DNA of 23,735 nt, taken from Bulleidia sp. Its GTDB lineage: Bacteria; Bacillota_I; Bacilli_A; Erysipelotrichales; Erysipelotrichaceae. Each line of letters opens with the position of its first letter. Positions within the stretch are counted from its first letter, which is position 1. A program made the translations under genes and the position numbers. A model generated the notes under the pieces. The model saw only the letters and a program-made list of their open reading frames with translations. It was not told the origin of the DNA and made no database searches. Below, in pieces: positions 7,170 through 14,651 of the stretch. The DNA lies in contig JAEDEK010000016.1 in NCBI GenBank assembly GCA_016293365.1, positions 1 to 23,735 on the forward strand. Direction: 5' to 3'.

Positions 7170-8006
7170 ATGGAAAAGAAAATTTCACAGAAAACACTTT
7201 CCAACGCATTCCATAAGTGGTATTACGGCCACCTGACATGTTTCTCTCAGGAACACATGCAGACATTCGGTTATCTGTGCTCTATGCTGCCGATCATCGA
7301 AGAACTGTATGACAAGAAGGAAGATCAGGCTAAGGCTATTCACACTTATACAGCATTCTTCAATACTGAACCACAGCTTGGTTCCGTTATCGTAGGTATT
7401 ACAGCAGGTCTTGAAGAAGCACGTGCTAACGGCGCTGAAGACGTTGATGATGAAACAATCAATGGTCTGCGTGCAGGTCTGATGGGACCTATCGCAGGTA
7501 TTGGTGACTCCCTGGTAGTAGGTACAGTTATCCCGATTCTGCTCGGTGTAGCTATGGGTATGTCCTCTGGCGGTTCTCCAATCGGTGCTATCTTCTATAT
7601 TATCGTATGGAACCTCTTCGCTTACTTTGGAATGAAGATGCTCTACTTCAAGGGTTATGAACTTGGTGGTAAGGCAGTAGACTTCTTAGTAGGTGCGCAG
7701 GGTGAAGCGCTCAGAGAATCCATTACAATGCTCGGCGGTATCGTCATCGGTGCAGTTGCAGCTACATGGGTATCTGTACGTACATCCTTTACAATGACAG
7801 CAGAAGGTGCTGTAGAACCATTCCTGAAACTGCAGGACACTCTGGATGGTGTATATCCAGGATTCCTCACAGCATTATTCGTTCTGTTATGCTGGTTCCT
7901 TCTGGCTAAGAAAAAGATGTCCCCGATCAAGGTTATGCTCCTTCTTGTAGTCATCGCCTTCGTCGGTGTACTGTTAGGATTCTTCAACCCTGGTCTGAAC
8001 TATTAA
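7170..8006 (+). CDS. PTS mannose/fructose/sorbose-family component IID (membrane)
   Basis: The 278 residues fit the EIID-AGA (ManZ-like) family. The N-terminal cytoplasmic helix carries 'NAFHKWYYGHLTCFSQEHMQ', close to the family's usual 'Rxxxxxxxxn(Y/W)ER..G' region. 'FFNTEPQLGSVIVGITAGLEE' and 'GLRAGLMGPIAGIGDSLVVG' are the conserved core. Membrane segments follow towards the C-terminus. It starts two bases after the IIC stop, using GAGGAGG (7153-7159) inside the IIC gene, so the two are translationally coupled. It works with IIC as the membrane part of the transporter. Confidence 0.95.
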   Translation: MEKKISQKTLSNAFHKWYYGHLTCFSQEHMQTFGYLCSMLPIIEELYDKKEDQAKAIHTYTAFFNTEPQLGSVIVGITAGLEEARANGAEDVDDETINGLRAGLMGPIAGIGDSLVVGTVIPILLGVAMGMSSGGSPIGAIFYIIVWNLFAYFGMKMLYFKGYELGGKAVDFLVGAQGEALRESITMLGGIVIGAVAATWVSVRTSFTMTAEGAVEPFLKLQDTLDGVYPGFLTALFVLLCWFLLAKKKMSPIKVMLLLVVIAFVGVLLGFFNPGLNY

Positions 8007-8022
8007 TGTGATGGAGGAAAGT

Positions 8023-8298
8023 ATGACCGAAAACGACAGACTGCGTCAAGCTTATGTGGAAGAAGCAAGATATCAGACACGCATGATCAAGAATCTGCGT
8101 CGCTGGGTGAAATACGCTCTGCTTATCAGTTCCTTATCCCTTTTCCTGATCGTATCTCCCCTGGGACAGCAGTTATGGATTAAAATCATTGCTGGAGTGG
8201 TAATGGTTGTAAGCGTGGTCTCTGCCGTACTCATCGGTTGGGCTATCCATAACGGAACGGCTAATGTTTCCTCCTTGCTGGATCGGATAGATCAGTGA
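8023..8298 (+). CDS. Small two-helix membrane protein at the end of the PTS operon, unknown function
   Basis: I do not recognise this family. The best start is ATG 8023, five bases after GGAGG (8013-8017), giving 91 residues; GTG 8008 and ATG 8011 are in-frame alternatives without that spacing. Residues 1-29 are charged and probably form a cytoplasmic helix. Two hydrophobic segments follow (about 30-46 and 53-74), and the short tail ends 'SSLLDRIDQ'. It begins right behind the IID gene and lies before the operon terminator, so it is almost certainly co-transcribed with the transporter. It may be an accessory or regulatory subunit of the PTS permease, but nothing in the sequence proves that. 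Confidence 0.75.
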   Translation: MTENDRLRQAYVEEARYQTRMIKNLRRWVKYALLISSLSLFLIVSPLGQQLWIKIIAGVVMVVSVVSAVLIGWAIHNGTANVSSLLDRIDQ

Positions 8299-8302
8299 TA
8301 TG

Positions 8303-8335
8303 AACCATGTATTTGAAAGAATACGTGGTTTTTTT
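8303..8335 (+). terminator. Rho-independent terminator of the PTS operon
   Basis: AACCATGTATT (8303-8313) pairs with AATACGTGGTT (8320-8330) over eleven base pairs with one U-G, followed by a run of T. Confidence 0.93.
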
Positions 8336-8417
8336 ATACACTTGAGATGATCTGTTGTGAAATCCATGCTGTGTTCCGTGGGATAATAATATCTGTTTTT
8401 ATGAAGAGGTGATGTAA

Positions 8418-9185
8418 ATGGAATGGATGAAAATCATCCTTGTGACGTTATTTGCCGGCATGGGAGCAGGTCTTGGTACCGGGTTTGCCGGTATGAGCGC
8501 AGCTGCTGTCATTACACCTGTCCTTGTGGCATTTCTTGACATGGATCCGTATATGGCGGTAGGTATTGCCTTGTCTTCTGATGTGCTTGCCAGTGCCGTA
8601 TCCGCATGGACATATGGAAAAAACAGAAATCTGGATATTCGAAATGGTCTGATCATGATGGTGAGCGTGCTCTGCTTTACGGTTGTGGGAAGCTGGCTGG
8701 CATCCTTTCTTCCGGATACCGCCATGGGCAATGCGTCCAAGTTCATGACTTTGTTGCTCGGTATCAAGTTCATTGTAAAACCGGTCATGACAACAAAGGA
8801 ATCCATGCAGGATGTATCGAAACGCAGACGGGCTGTTCAGTCAGTGATCTGTGGAGCTTTGATCGGTCTGATCTGCGGATTTGTCGGAGCAGGAGGTGGC
8901 ATGATGATGCTTCTGATTCTGACCAGTGTGCTTGGGTATGAGCTGAAAACAGCAGTTGGTACAAGTGTATTCATTATGACATTTACTGCTTTGACAGGTG
9001 CGGTATCCCATTTTATGATTGGGGGTATGCCGGATCTGACCATTCTGTTCCTGTGTATTGTATTTACATTCTTATGGGCAAGAGTGGCAGCAGTATCTGC
9101 CAATAAGGCAGATCCGCAGGTGCTCAACAGAGTTACCGGAGTGGTACTGGTTGTGATTGGAATTGCAGTACTTATCATGTCCTGA
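8418..9185 (+). CDS. TauE/SafE-family membrane permease
   Basis: This 255-residue, highly hydrophobic protein has about eight membrane segments in two related halves. The conserved glycine-rich stretches near the start of each half are 'GMGAGLGTGFAGMSAAAVI' and 'GLICGFVGAGGGMMMLLILT'. This is the TauE/SafE pattern, a family linked to export of sulfite or sulfur-containing organic anions; the actual substrate here is unknown. ATG 8418 follows GAGGTGA at 8405-8411. It stands as a single-gene unit between two terminators, so it is transcribed independently of the PTS operon. Confidence 0.88.
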   Translation: MEWMKIILVTLFAGMGAGLGTGFAGMSAAAVITPVLVAFLDMDPYMAVGIALSSDVLASAVSAWTYGKNRNLDIRNGLIMMVSVLCFTVVGSWLASFLPDTAMGNASKFMTLLLGIKFIVKPVMTTKESMQDVSKRRRAVQSVICGALIGLICGFVGAGGGMMMLLILTSVLGYELKTAVGTSVFIMTFTALTGAVSHFMIGGMPDLTILFLCIVFTFLWARVAAVSANKADPQVLNRVTGVVLVVIGIAVLIMS

Positions 9186-9214
9186 AACAGTCTTACAGAA
9201 AAGGACTGTTTTTT
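9185..9214 (+). terminator. Rho-independent terminator after the TauE/SafE gene
   Basis: AAACAGTC (9185-9192) pairs with GACTGTTT (9204-9211), followed by more T. It begins at the last base of the stop codon. Confidence 0.85.
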
Positions 9215-9351
9215 GTATGGGAAACATGATGATTACCAGCGGAAATCGGATGCGGATATGGTATATTGAAGACAGGTTAGGAAGATGCTGTCAGTTCCGG
9301 TGGGATGGAAAGATACAGCATATCAGATCATCACTGTTCTCAGGGGGTTCC

Positions 9352-9846
9352 ATGAATCACAATTCCATTGCAGAAGCGGATTTCTATATTGTTTCAAACA
9401 CATTTCAGATACTTGAATATAACGCGGTTCTTTCCCGAAAGAAACCGTCCGTACAGAAAGGAGACCTGTGCTATAAGGCATTCATGAATCAGGATCAGCC
9501 ATGTAAATACTGTCCTCTGGTTCATGCTTCAAAGCAGTCTTCTCATGTGTTTTTTGATCCTGAAAGACACTGCTGGATGGAAGCGGTATTTGCATCGTTG
9601 GATGGACATCGCACAGCTGTTACATGCAGACAGATTCATGGACAGGCAGGTACACTGTTCCATCGGCTGCAGTCGGGAAAAAAAGATCTGCAGGCTGAAC
9701 AAAATCTATACAGGAATTCTCTGATTGGGGTCATCGGGGCTTACTGGACGGAACAGTTACCTGTGTATTATGTCAATGATGCAATGGTTTCCATGCTTGG
9801 TTTTAAAACGAAGATGATCTTACTTCCACGATTGGCGGAAATATGA
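9352..9846 (+). pseudogene. N-terminal part of a frameshifted hybrid histidine kinase (PAS domain segment)
   Basis: This frame holds the front of the kinase that continues at 9843 in the -1 frame. ATG 9352 behind AGGGGG (9342-9347) is the likely start; in-frame codons back to 9217 look non-coding. The first region resembles a PAS domain with a Cys pair ('GDLCYKAF' then 'CKYCPL'), as seen in many hybrid kinases. The second begins a PAS fold at 'GVIGAYWTEQLPVYYVND'. After 'MVSMLGFK' the frame runs into unrelated residues and stops, while the -1 frame reads 'EDDLTSTIGGN' and joins 'MINLIYPDDR', a normal PAS continuation. Loss of one A from a run at 9805-9808 explains this. It could be a true mutation or a sequencing error. 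The stop and the next ATG overlap (ATGA), so the pieces might both be translated. Confidence 0.75.
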
Positions 9847-12101
9847 TCAATCTGATTTATCCAGACGATCGACAGCGGCTGCCTGCATCTTTTTCAGATA
9901 TTCCTGACGGTACACAATATGAAACCTCATGTCGGATGATGAAAAAAGACGGCAGCTGGTTATGGATGATCAGCCGTGGCCAGCTGATGGAAACAGCAGG
10001 TGGAAAAACTGCCATCATCAGTGCTTATATGGATATGACGCAGGAGAAGACGAACATGGAGGAAAGGGATAAGAAGGCAGTCGCTTCAGCCTCCAGAGAA
10101 AGAATCTTTCAGGATGTGATCCAAGCATTGTACAGCTATTGTGCTACGGTGAATCTGAATACGGGTAAGTATACTCTGATTACCGGTCGAGGTATGGAAA
10201 CAACGATCGCCAGGTGTTCATCAACCGATGACTACAGACAGGCATGTTATCTGCTGTTACATGGTGTGAAGGAAGAGTACATTGCGCAACTAAAAGAAAA
10301 ATTCTCTCTGGAAGCAATGATCACTCAGAAGGATCATCCTGGTCATATGGGATGGATGGAGTACGAGGCAGTGATCGATGGAACACCAGGATGGTTTGAG
10401 GTCAATGTATACATCGGTATGGACAGCGATGGAAATCCGACCGCCAGTGTTTTTGGAAGAGATGTCAGTGAAGTGCATCGTCAGGCAGACACACAGTCTA
10501 AACTGCAGGCTACCGAGGCGCCCAGTAAGGCAAAGACTGCTTTCCTTTTCAACATGTCGCATGATATCCGCACGCCGATGAATGCGATTATCGGCTATAC
10601 GGGTTTGCTCAAAAAACATCTGAATGACCGTAAACTTGCAGAAAACTATCTGGAAAAGATCGAAACTGCCAATGATTTCCTGCTGTCTTTGATCAATAAC
10701 GTACTTGAGATGTCAAGAATTGAAAGTGGAAAGGTCACACTGGATGAATCCGCCTGCAATATTCATGCATTGACTGCGGTTATGCACGTAATGATGGATG
10801 AGCAGGCTGAGCGGAAACACCTTCATGTGACTACGGATATTTCCATTGAACATCCGGATATTATGGCTGATGAAACAAAGCTCAGAGAAATACATCTGAA
10901 TATTCTTTCCAACGCGATTAAATATACGCCTGAAGGTGGTTCAGTACATGTTTCAGTGAAGGATTATCCATCTGACACGGACGATCGATTCATCTATGAG
11001 ATAACGGTACGTGACACAGGCATCGGTATCTCTGAGGAATACCTGCCACATATCTTTGAAGAGTTTACACGGGAAAAAACCACTACTGAAAGTCAGGTTG
11101 GTGGAACTGGCTTAGGTATGCCGATTGTCAGAAAACTGGTTGAACTGATGGAAGGAAGCATTACCGTGGAAAGTGAACCGGGGAAAGGAACAGCAGTTAC
11201 AGTCCGGATTCCTCATCGTCTTGCGGAATCTGATCAGAAACAGAAGCATTTTGCCTATCTGGATGTTTTTGATCGTGATCTGCTTGATGGTAAGCATATT
11301 CTGCTTGTGGAAGATAATGATCTGAATGCGGAGATAGCCATGACAATTCTGCAGGAAGAAGGATTTGATGTAGAACGCTGCGAAAACGGTGAAGCATGTG
11401 TAAAGCGGATTCAGGGAATGCCCTCTGGCAGCTATGATCTGATTCTTATGGATATACAGATGCCTGTGATGAACGGTTATCAGGCTACAAGGATAATCCG
11501 CAGACTCAAGGATAAAAAGAAGGCAGACATACCGATTGTTGCGATGACTGCCAATGCTTTTGAAGAGGACCGGAGAATGGCATTTGCCTCCGGAATGAAC
11601 GAATATATTCCAAAACCGATTCAGCCATCGATCTTACGACATGTTCTGACAACGGTTCTTTCACGTGTTCCGGCAGATCCAGAAGCATACCGTAACTGGC
11701 TGTCGTTCTTTAAGGAAAGTGAGCCGTTCCAGCTGTTCCGGGAATCCCATCGTCCTGGCAACAGAGCAGCAGGCTATCTTGTGTATGAAGCTGACGATGA
11801 TGAAACACTTCTGTATGCGGATGAAAATACAGTCAGTATGTTTGGATGCAGCAGTTATATGGATTTTTACCGATATGTGGATGGTTCATTTAAGAATATT
11901 GTTCATCCGGATGATCTGGAAAGGGTTGAAAGTGAGATCCGCCAGCAGATCTTTGATTCAGAAGATTCCATAGATCATGTATCCTATCGGATTGTCAGAA
12001 AAGACGGCGCAATCCGCTGTGTGGATGACATTGGAAGAAAAGTGCATTCTGAAAACGGTATTCCGGTGTTTTATGTCAGTATCATCGACACATCGGAGTG
12101 A
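9843..12101 (+). CDS. Hybrid histidine kinase, main part: PAS, HisKA, HATPase, receiver, C-terminal PAS
   Basis: Read alone from ATG 9843 this is 752 residues, but its first 65 residues are the rest of a PAS domain begun in the previous frame. The order is: PAS end (1-65), a second PAS-like sensor region (about 85-210), and the HisKA helix with phosphorylated H240 ('FNMSHDIRTPMNAIIGYT'). The HATPase domain has N356 ('LNILSNAIKYT'), 'DTGIGI' at 391-396 and 'GGTGLGMPIV'. The receiver domain (about 485-605) has D537 ('LILMDIQMP') and K591. A further PAS domain sits at about 625-750 with 'IVHPDDLERV' and 'RIVRKDGAIRC'. No membrane segment is visible, so it should be cytoplasmic. A PAS domain behind the receiver is unusual. 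No terminator separates it from mgtE. Confidence 0.9.
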   Translation: MINLIYPDDRQRLPASFSDIPDGTQYETSCRMMKKDGSWLWMISRGQLMETAGGKTAIISAYMDMTQEKTNMEERDKKAVASASRERIFQDVIQALYSYCATVNLNTGKYTLITGRGMETTIARCSSTDDYRQACYLLLHGVKEEYIAQLKEKFSLEAMITQKDHPGHMGWMEYEAVIDGTPGWFEVNVYIGMDSDGNPTASVFGRDVSEVHRQADTQSKLQATEAPSKAKTAFLFNMSHDIRTPMNAIIGYTGLLKKHLNDRKLAENYLEKIETANDFLLSLINNVLEMSRIESGKVTLDESACNIHALTAVMHVMMDEQAERKHLHVTTDISIEHPDIMADETKLREIHLNILSNAIKYTPEGGSVHVSVKDYPSDTDDRFIYEITVRDTGIGISEEYLPHIFEEFTREKTTTESQVGGTGLGMPIVRKLVELMEGSITVESEPGKGTAVTVRIPHRLAESDQKQKHFAYLDVFDRDLLDGKHILLVEDNDLNAEIAMTILQEEGFDVERCENGEACVKRIQGMPSGSYDLILMDIQMPVMNGYQATRIIRRLKDKKKADIPIVAMTANAFEEDRRMAFASGMNEYIPKPIQPSILRHVLTTVLSRVPADPEAYRNWLSFFKESEPFQLFRESHRPGNRAAGYLVYEADDDETLLYADENTVSMFGCSSYMDFYRYVDGSFKNIVHPDDLERVESEIRQQIFDSEDSIDHVSYRIVRKDGAIRCVDDIGRKVHSENGIPVFYVSIIDTSE

Positions 12102-12168
12102 TGACTGCTTTCTGTCCATTGTAAAGCGTTGTAGAATAGTAACGTAATAAAACAGGGGAGGGGACTCC

Positions 12169-13515
12169 ATGAGTGAAGCAATGAATATAGAACAGCTGCT
12201 TGAGATCATCGATCATTCTGAAGCTGCTGTTCTGCATGAATATGTAACAGATGTCAATGCTGTGGATGTTGCCAGGTGTGCACAGCAGCTGGATGACCGG
12301 CAGTTATGGAAACTGTGTTATCTGTTGCAGTCAGAAGATCTGGCAAAGGTTCTGGAACAGGCAGAAGAGGAATTCGCAGTCAGAATGGTTCAGTCCATTA
12401 CAAATGATGAACTGATTGATGTATTCGGCTATATGCAGAAGGATGATATCGCCGATCTGATCGGAAACCTGCCGATTGTACAGAGAAAAGCACTGATTAA
12501 TCAGATGCTTGAAGGTGATCGTAAGATCATCTGTACACTGATGGATTATCCGCCTGACAGTGCCGGCGGTATTATGAATACCGGCTACATTGCACTGGAA
12601 GAAGATGACACGGTGTCTCGCGGTATGGCGAAAATCAGACAGATTGCCAACCGCAGTGAAGTCATTGAAACAATCTATGTCGTCAATCGAAGCAGACAGC
12701 TTGTCGGTACAGCCAACCTGCGAGTCTTTCTGACAGCAGATAAAAATACGAAAATCAAAGATGTCATGAAGGAAAAACCTGTTTTTGTACATCCGGAAGA
12801 TGACCAGGAATACGCTGCAAAACTTGTCAGCCGCTATGACCTGAATTCTCTGCCTGTTGTCAATCATCGAGGATCGATTCTTGGAATTATCACTGTTGAT
12901 GATATCATCGATGTCATTGTGGAAGAATACAATGAAGATATCCTGGAACTTGGCGGTGTCAACAGTGAGGAAACGCTGAATTCCACACTTCAGGAATCGG
13001 TAAAACACAGATTGCCATGGCTGCTTGTTAATCTTGCAACAGCATTCCTTGCATCTCTGACCGTACGTTCCTTTGAAAGTACAATCTCTCAGGTGGTGGC
13101 ACTTTCTGCTACGATGACGATTGTAACCGGAATGGGTGGTAATTCTGCCAATCAGGTTCAGTCGATTCTTGTTCGCCAGCTTTCTCAGGATGAAGTGCCT
13201 GGTTCAAAGCTGCTGAAATGCTTCCGCAAGGAAATCCTTGTCGGTATGATTGACGGTATGATCACAGGATTTGTTACTGCTGTGATTGTATCGGTTCTTT
13301 ATCAGAATGTGTTCCTTGGTATTATTATCCTTGTCGCAATGACAGGAAATATGATGGTTGCAGGAACATTTGGATTCCTTGTTCCTGTCATTTTAAAGAA
13401 ACTGGGTGTTGATCCGGCAGTGTCTTCTTCAATATTTGTCACAACCGCTACCGATGTGCTTGGTTTCTTCATCTTCCTCTCTCTTGCCAATGTGTTTTTA
13501 CCATATCTGCTATGA
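12169..13515 (+). CDS. mgtE: Magnesium transporter MgtE
   Basis: The 448 residues match full-length MgtE. The N-terminal helical domain (about 1-130) contains 'DDIADLIGNLP', a repeat typical of this domain. The pair of CBS domains follows (about 135-255; 'MDYPPDSAGGIMNTGYIAL' precedes it, and 'LPVVNHRGSILGIITVDDII' is inside). Five membrane segments start at about 280: 'LPWLLVNLATAFLAS', 'MTIVTGMGGNSANQ' and finally 'TTATDVLGFFIFL', whose Asp corresponds to the pore Asp of the family. MgtE forms a homodimeric Mg2+ channel gated by magnesium bound to the cytoplasmic domains. ATG 12169 follows GGGGAGGGG (12155-12163). The 67-base gap upstream is too short for a magnesium riboswitch. Confidence 0.96.
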   Translation: MSEAMNIEQLLEIIDHSEAAVLHEYVTDVNAVDVARCAQQLDDRQLWKLCYLLQSEDLAKVLEQAEEEFAVRMVQSITNDELIDVFGYMQKDDIADLIGNLPIVQRKALINQMLEGDRKIICTLMDYPPDSAGGIMNTGYIALEEDDTVSRGMAKIRQIANRSEVIETIYVVNRSRQLVGTANLRVFLTADKNTKIKDVMKEKPVFVHPEDDQEYAAKLVSRYDLNSLPVVNHRGSILGIITVDDIIDVIVEEYNEDILELGGVNSEETLNSTLQESVKHRLPWLLVNLATAFLASLTVRSFESTISQVVALSATMTIVTGMGGNSANQVQSILVRQLSQDEVPGSKLLKCFRKEILVGMIDGMITGFVTAVIVSVLYQNVFLGIIILVAMTGNMMVAGTFGFLVPVILKKLGVDPAVSSSIFVTTATDVLGFFIFLSLANVFLPYLL

Positions 13516-13543
13516 TTCACTTGTTACAGGTGGATCTTTTTTT
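13515..13543 (+). terminator. Terminator of mgtE
   Basis: ATTCACTTG (13515-13523) pairs with CAGGTGGAT (13527-13535), with two G-U pairs, and is followed by seven T. Confidence 0.85.
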
Positions 13544-13571
13544 AAAGAAAAACCGGTCTTATATGACCGGT
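13544..13571 (-). terminator. Terminator of the minus-strand methyltransferase-fold gene
   Basis: ACCGGTC (13552-13558) and GACCGGT (13565-13571) form a perfect stem. Read on the minus strand it is followed by TTTTTCTTT. It converges back to back with the mgtE terminator. Confidence 0.85.
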
Positions 13572-13578
13572 GAGCAGA

Positions 13579-14607
13579 TCAGAGTGAGAGGATATGACGG
13601 ATCGTATCCGTATCATACATGTAGAACTGAATTTCTTTGGGATCGGTAATCGTATGTTCAATCGGATCAAACCAGGCACGAATTTTCTGCATCTGTGATT
13701 CATAGATCGGATTGACTTCAGGAATACGATCATGCGCAATTGCTTCAAAGTAGAGAAAGATCAATGTCCACATGATCTCTTCACAGCTGTCTTCAATCCA
13801 GAAGTCAGCTTTTTCAAATGGAGGTACATACTGGTGAAGCAGTTTTTCCATGATTTCAAGACCATCCTGAGCTGACTTCCAGATATCTGTATAGATATAG
13901 TCAAATCCACTCAGAAAAGATTCGTTGAAATAGTCAAAGGCATCTCCATGAATGAAATGAAGAGGGATATCGTGTGGAAACTGCGGATAGAGGAATCGTT
14001 CAAACATTGCAATGACTTCAGCAGAACTCTCAACAACCGTAATTTCTTTTACAAGCGGATTACGCATAGCCATGAAGATAAAATATCCGATGCCAAGACC
14101 AAATGTGACAACCTTTCCATGAGCTCTGGCAGCAGGGGCATCATTGGTTGCAGCTTCACTTGGTGCATCAACCATCCATTCATCATCATCCTGATAAAGA
14201 TAAATCGCATCAAAGTTGCGATCCATCGCTCTTAATACCATCGAGTCATTGAGCTCTCTGTCAGGATCCTTGACAATTGCATCCGCATTGAACAGTTCTC
14301 TGCCTGCAGTCCGGACTGTTTCAAAACTGAAGTTTTCATCCTTGATCAGATCAAGTGAAATGCTGGAATGGTATGGACTTTCAGCCCATTCACTGCTGGA
14401 GAGAAACAGAGAAGGCCATGTGTCTTCGTTTCCGGCAAATTCATGGAATCCGGCTTCATGCATTTCTCTTTGAATCTGTTTTTCCTGTGCTTTTGTAATG
14501 TGCATGCCAACAAACTCTGATTTCCAGTCGGACTGGATATGAAACATGCATCTGTCCATAAAGGACTGAATTTCTTCTGTACAATTTACTTTCATATGTG
14601 GGTTCAT
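13579..14607 (-). CDS. SAM-dependent methyltransferase-fold protein (spermidine-synthase-like core), function unknown
   Basis: The 342-residue protein has a methyltransferase-like Rossmann core: a glycine-rich nucleotide loop 'VVTFGLGIGYF' (about 166-176), an acidic strand end at E193 ('ITVVESSAEVI'), 'HGDAFDYF' near 220-227 and 'FDYIYTDIW' near 235-243. This order resembles spermidine-synthase-like proteins. The first 160 residues form an additional domain that I cannot name, and no substrate is evident. Translation could start at 14607 or at a second ATG at 14595; neither has a clear Shine-Dalgarno sequence. A TGTTATAAT box on this strand (14614-14606) overlaps the first ATG, which would favour a nearly leaderless start at 14595. 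It is divergent from surE. Confidence 0.8.
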   Translation of the reverse strand: MNPHMKVNCTEEIQSFMDRCMFHIQSDWKSEFVGMHITKAQEKQIQREMHEAGFHEFAGNEDTWPSLFLSSSEWAESPYHSSISLDLIKDENFSFETVRTAGRELFNADAIVKDPDRELNDSMVLRAMDRNFDAIYLYQDDDEWMVDAPSEAATNDAPAARAHGKVVTFGLGIGYFIFMAMRNPLVKEITVVESSAEVIAMFERFLYPQFPHDIPLHFIHGDAFDYFNESFLSGFDYIYTDIWKSAQDGLEIMEKLLHQYVPPFEKADFWIEDSCEEIMWTLIFLYFEAIAHDRIPEVNPIYESQMQKIRAWFDPIEHTITDPKEIQFYMYDTDTIRHILSL

Positions 14608-14627
14608 TATAACAGACCTGTTATAAT
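14606..14627. promoter_or_regulatory. Perfect palindrome carrying extended -10 boxes on both strands
   Basis: ATTATAACAG (14606-14615), a 2-base centre, then CTGTTATAAT (14618-14627). Each arm reads TGTTATAAT outward, an extended -10 element, giving a symmetric divergent promoter for surE (plus) and the methyltransferase-fold gene (minus). It could also be an operator. No good -35 is visible on the plus strand, as expected for an extended -10. Confidence 0.65.
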
Positions 14628-14651
14628 TTTGCTTAAGTCAGGAGAGATGAA

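Noticed and set aside
9801..9810. TTTTAAAACG as a programmed -1 frameshift site in the hybrid kinase
   Set aside because: In the reading phase it does not form an X XXY YYZ slippery heptamer (a -1 slip puts the tRNA on TAA); a simple one-base loss explains it better.
12102..12168. Magnesium riboswitch before mgtE
   Set aside because: Only 67 bases are available and no M-box-like fold is visible.
12331..13008. 225-codon minus-strand frame inside mgtE
   Set aside because: It is the antisense shadow of a clearly conserved gene.
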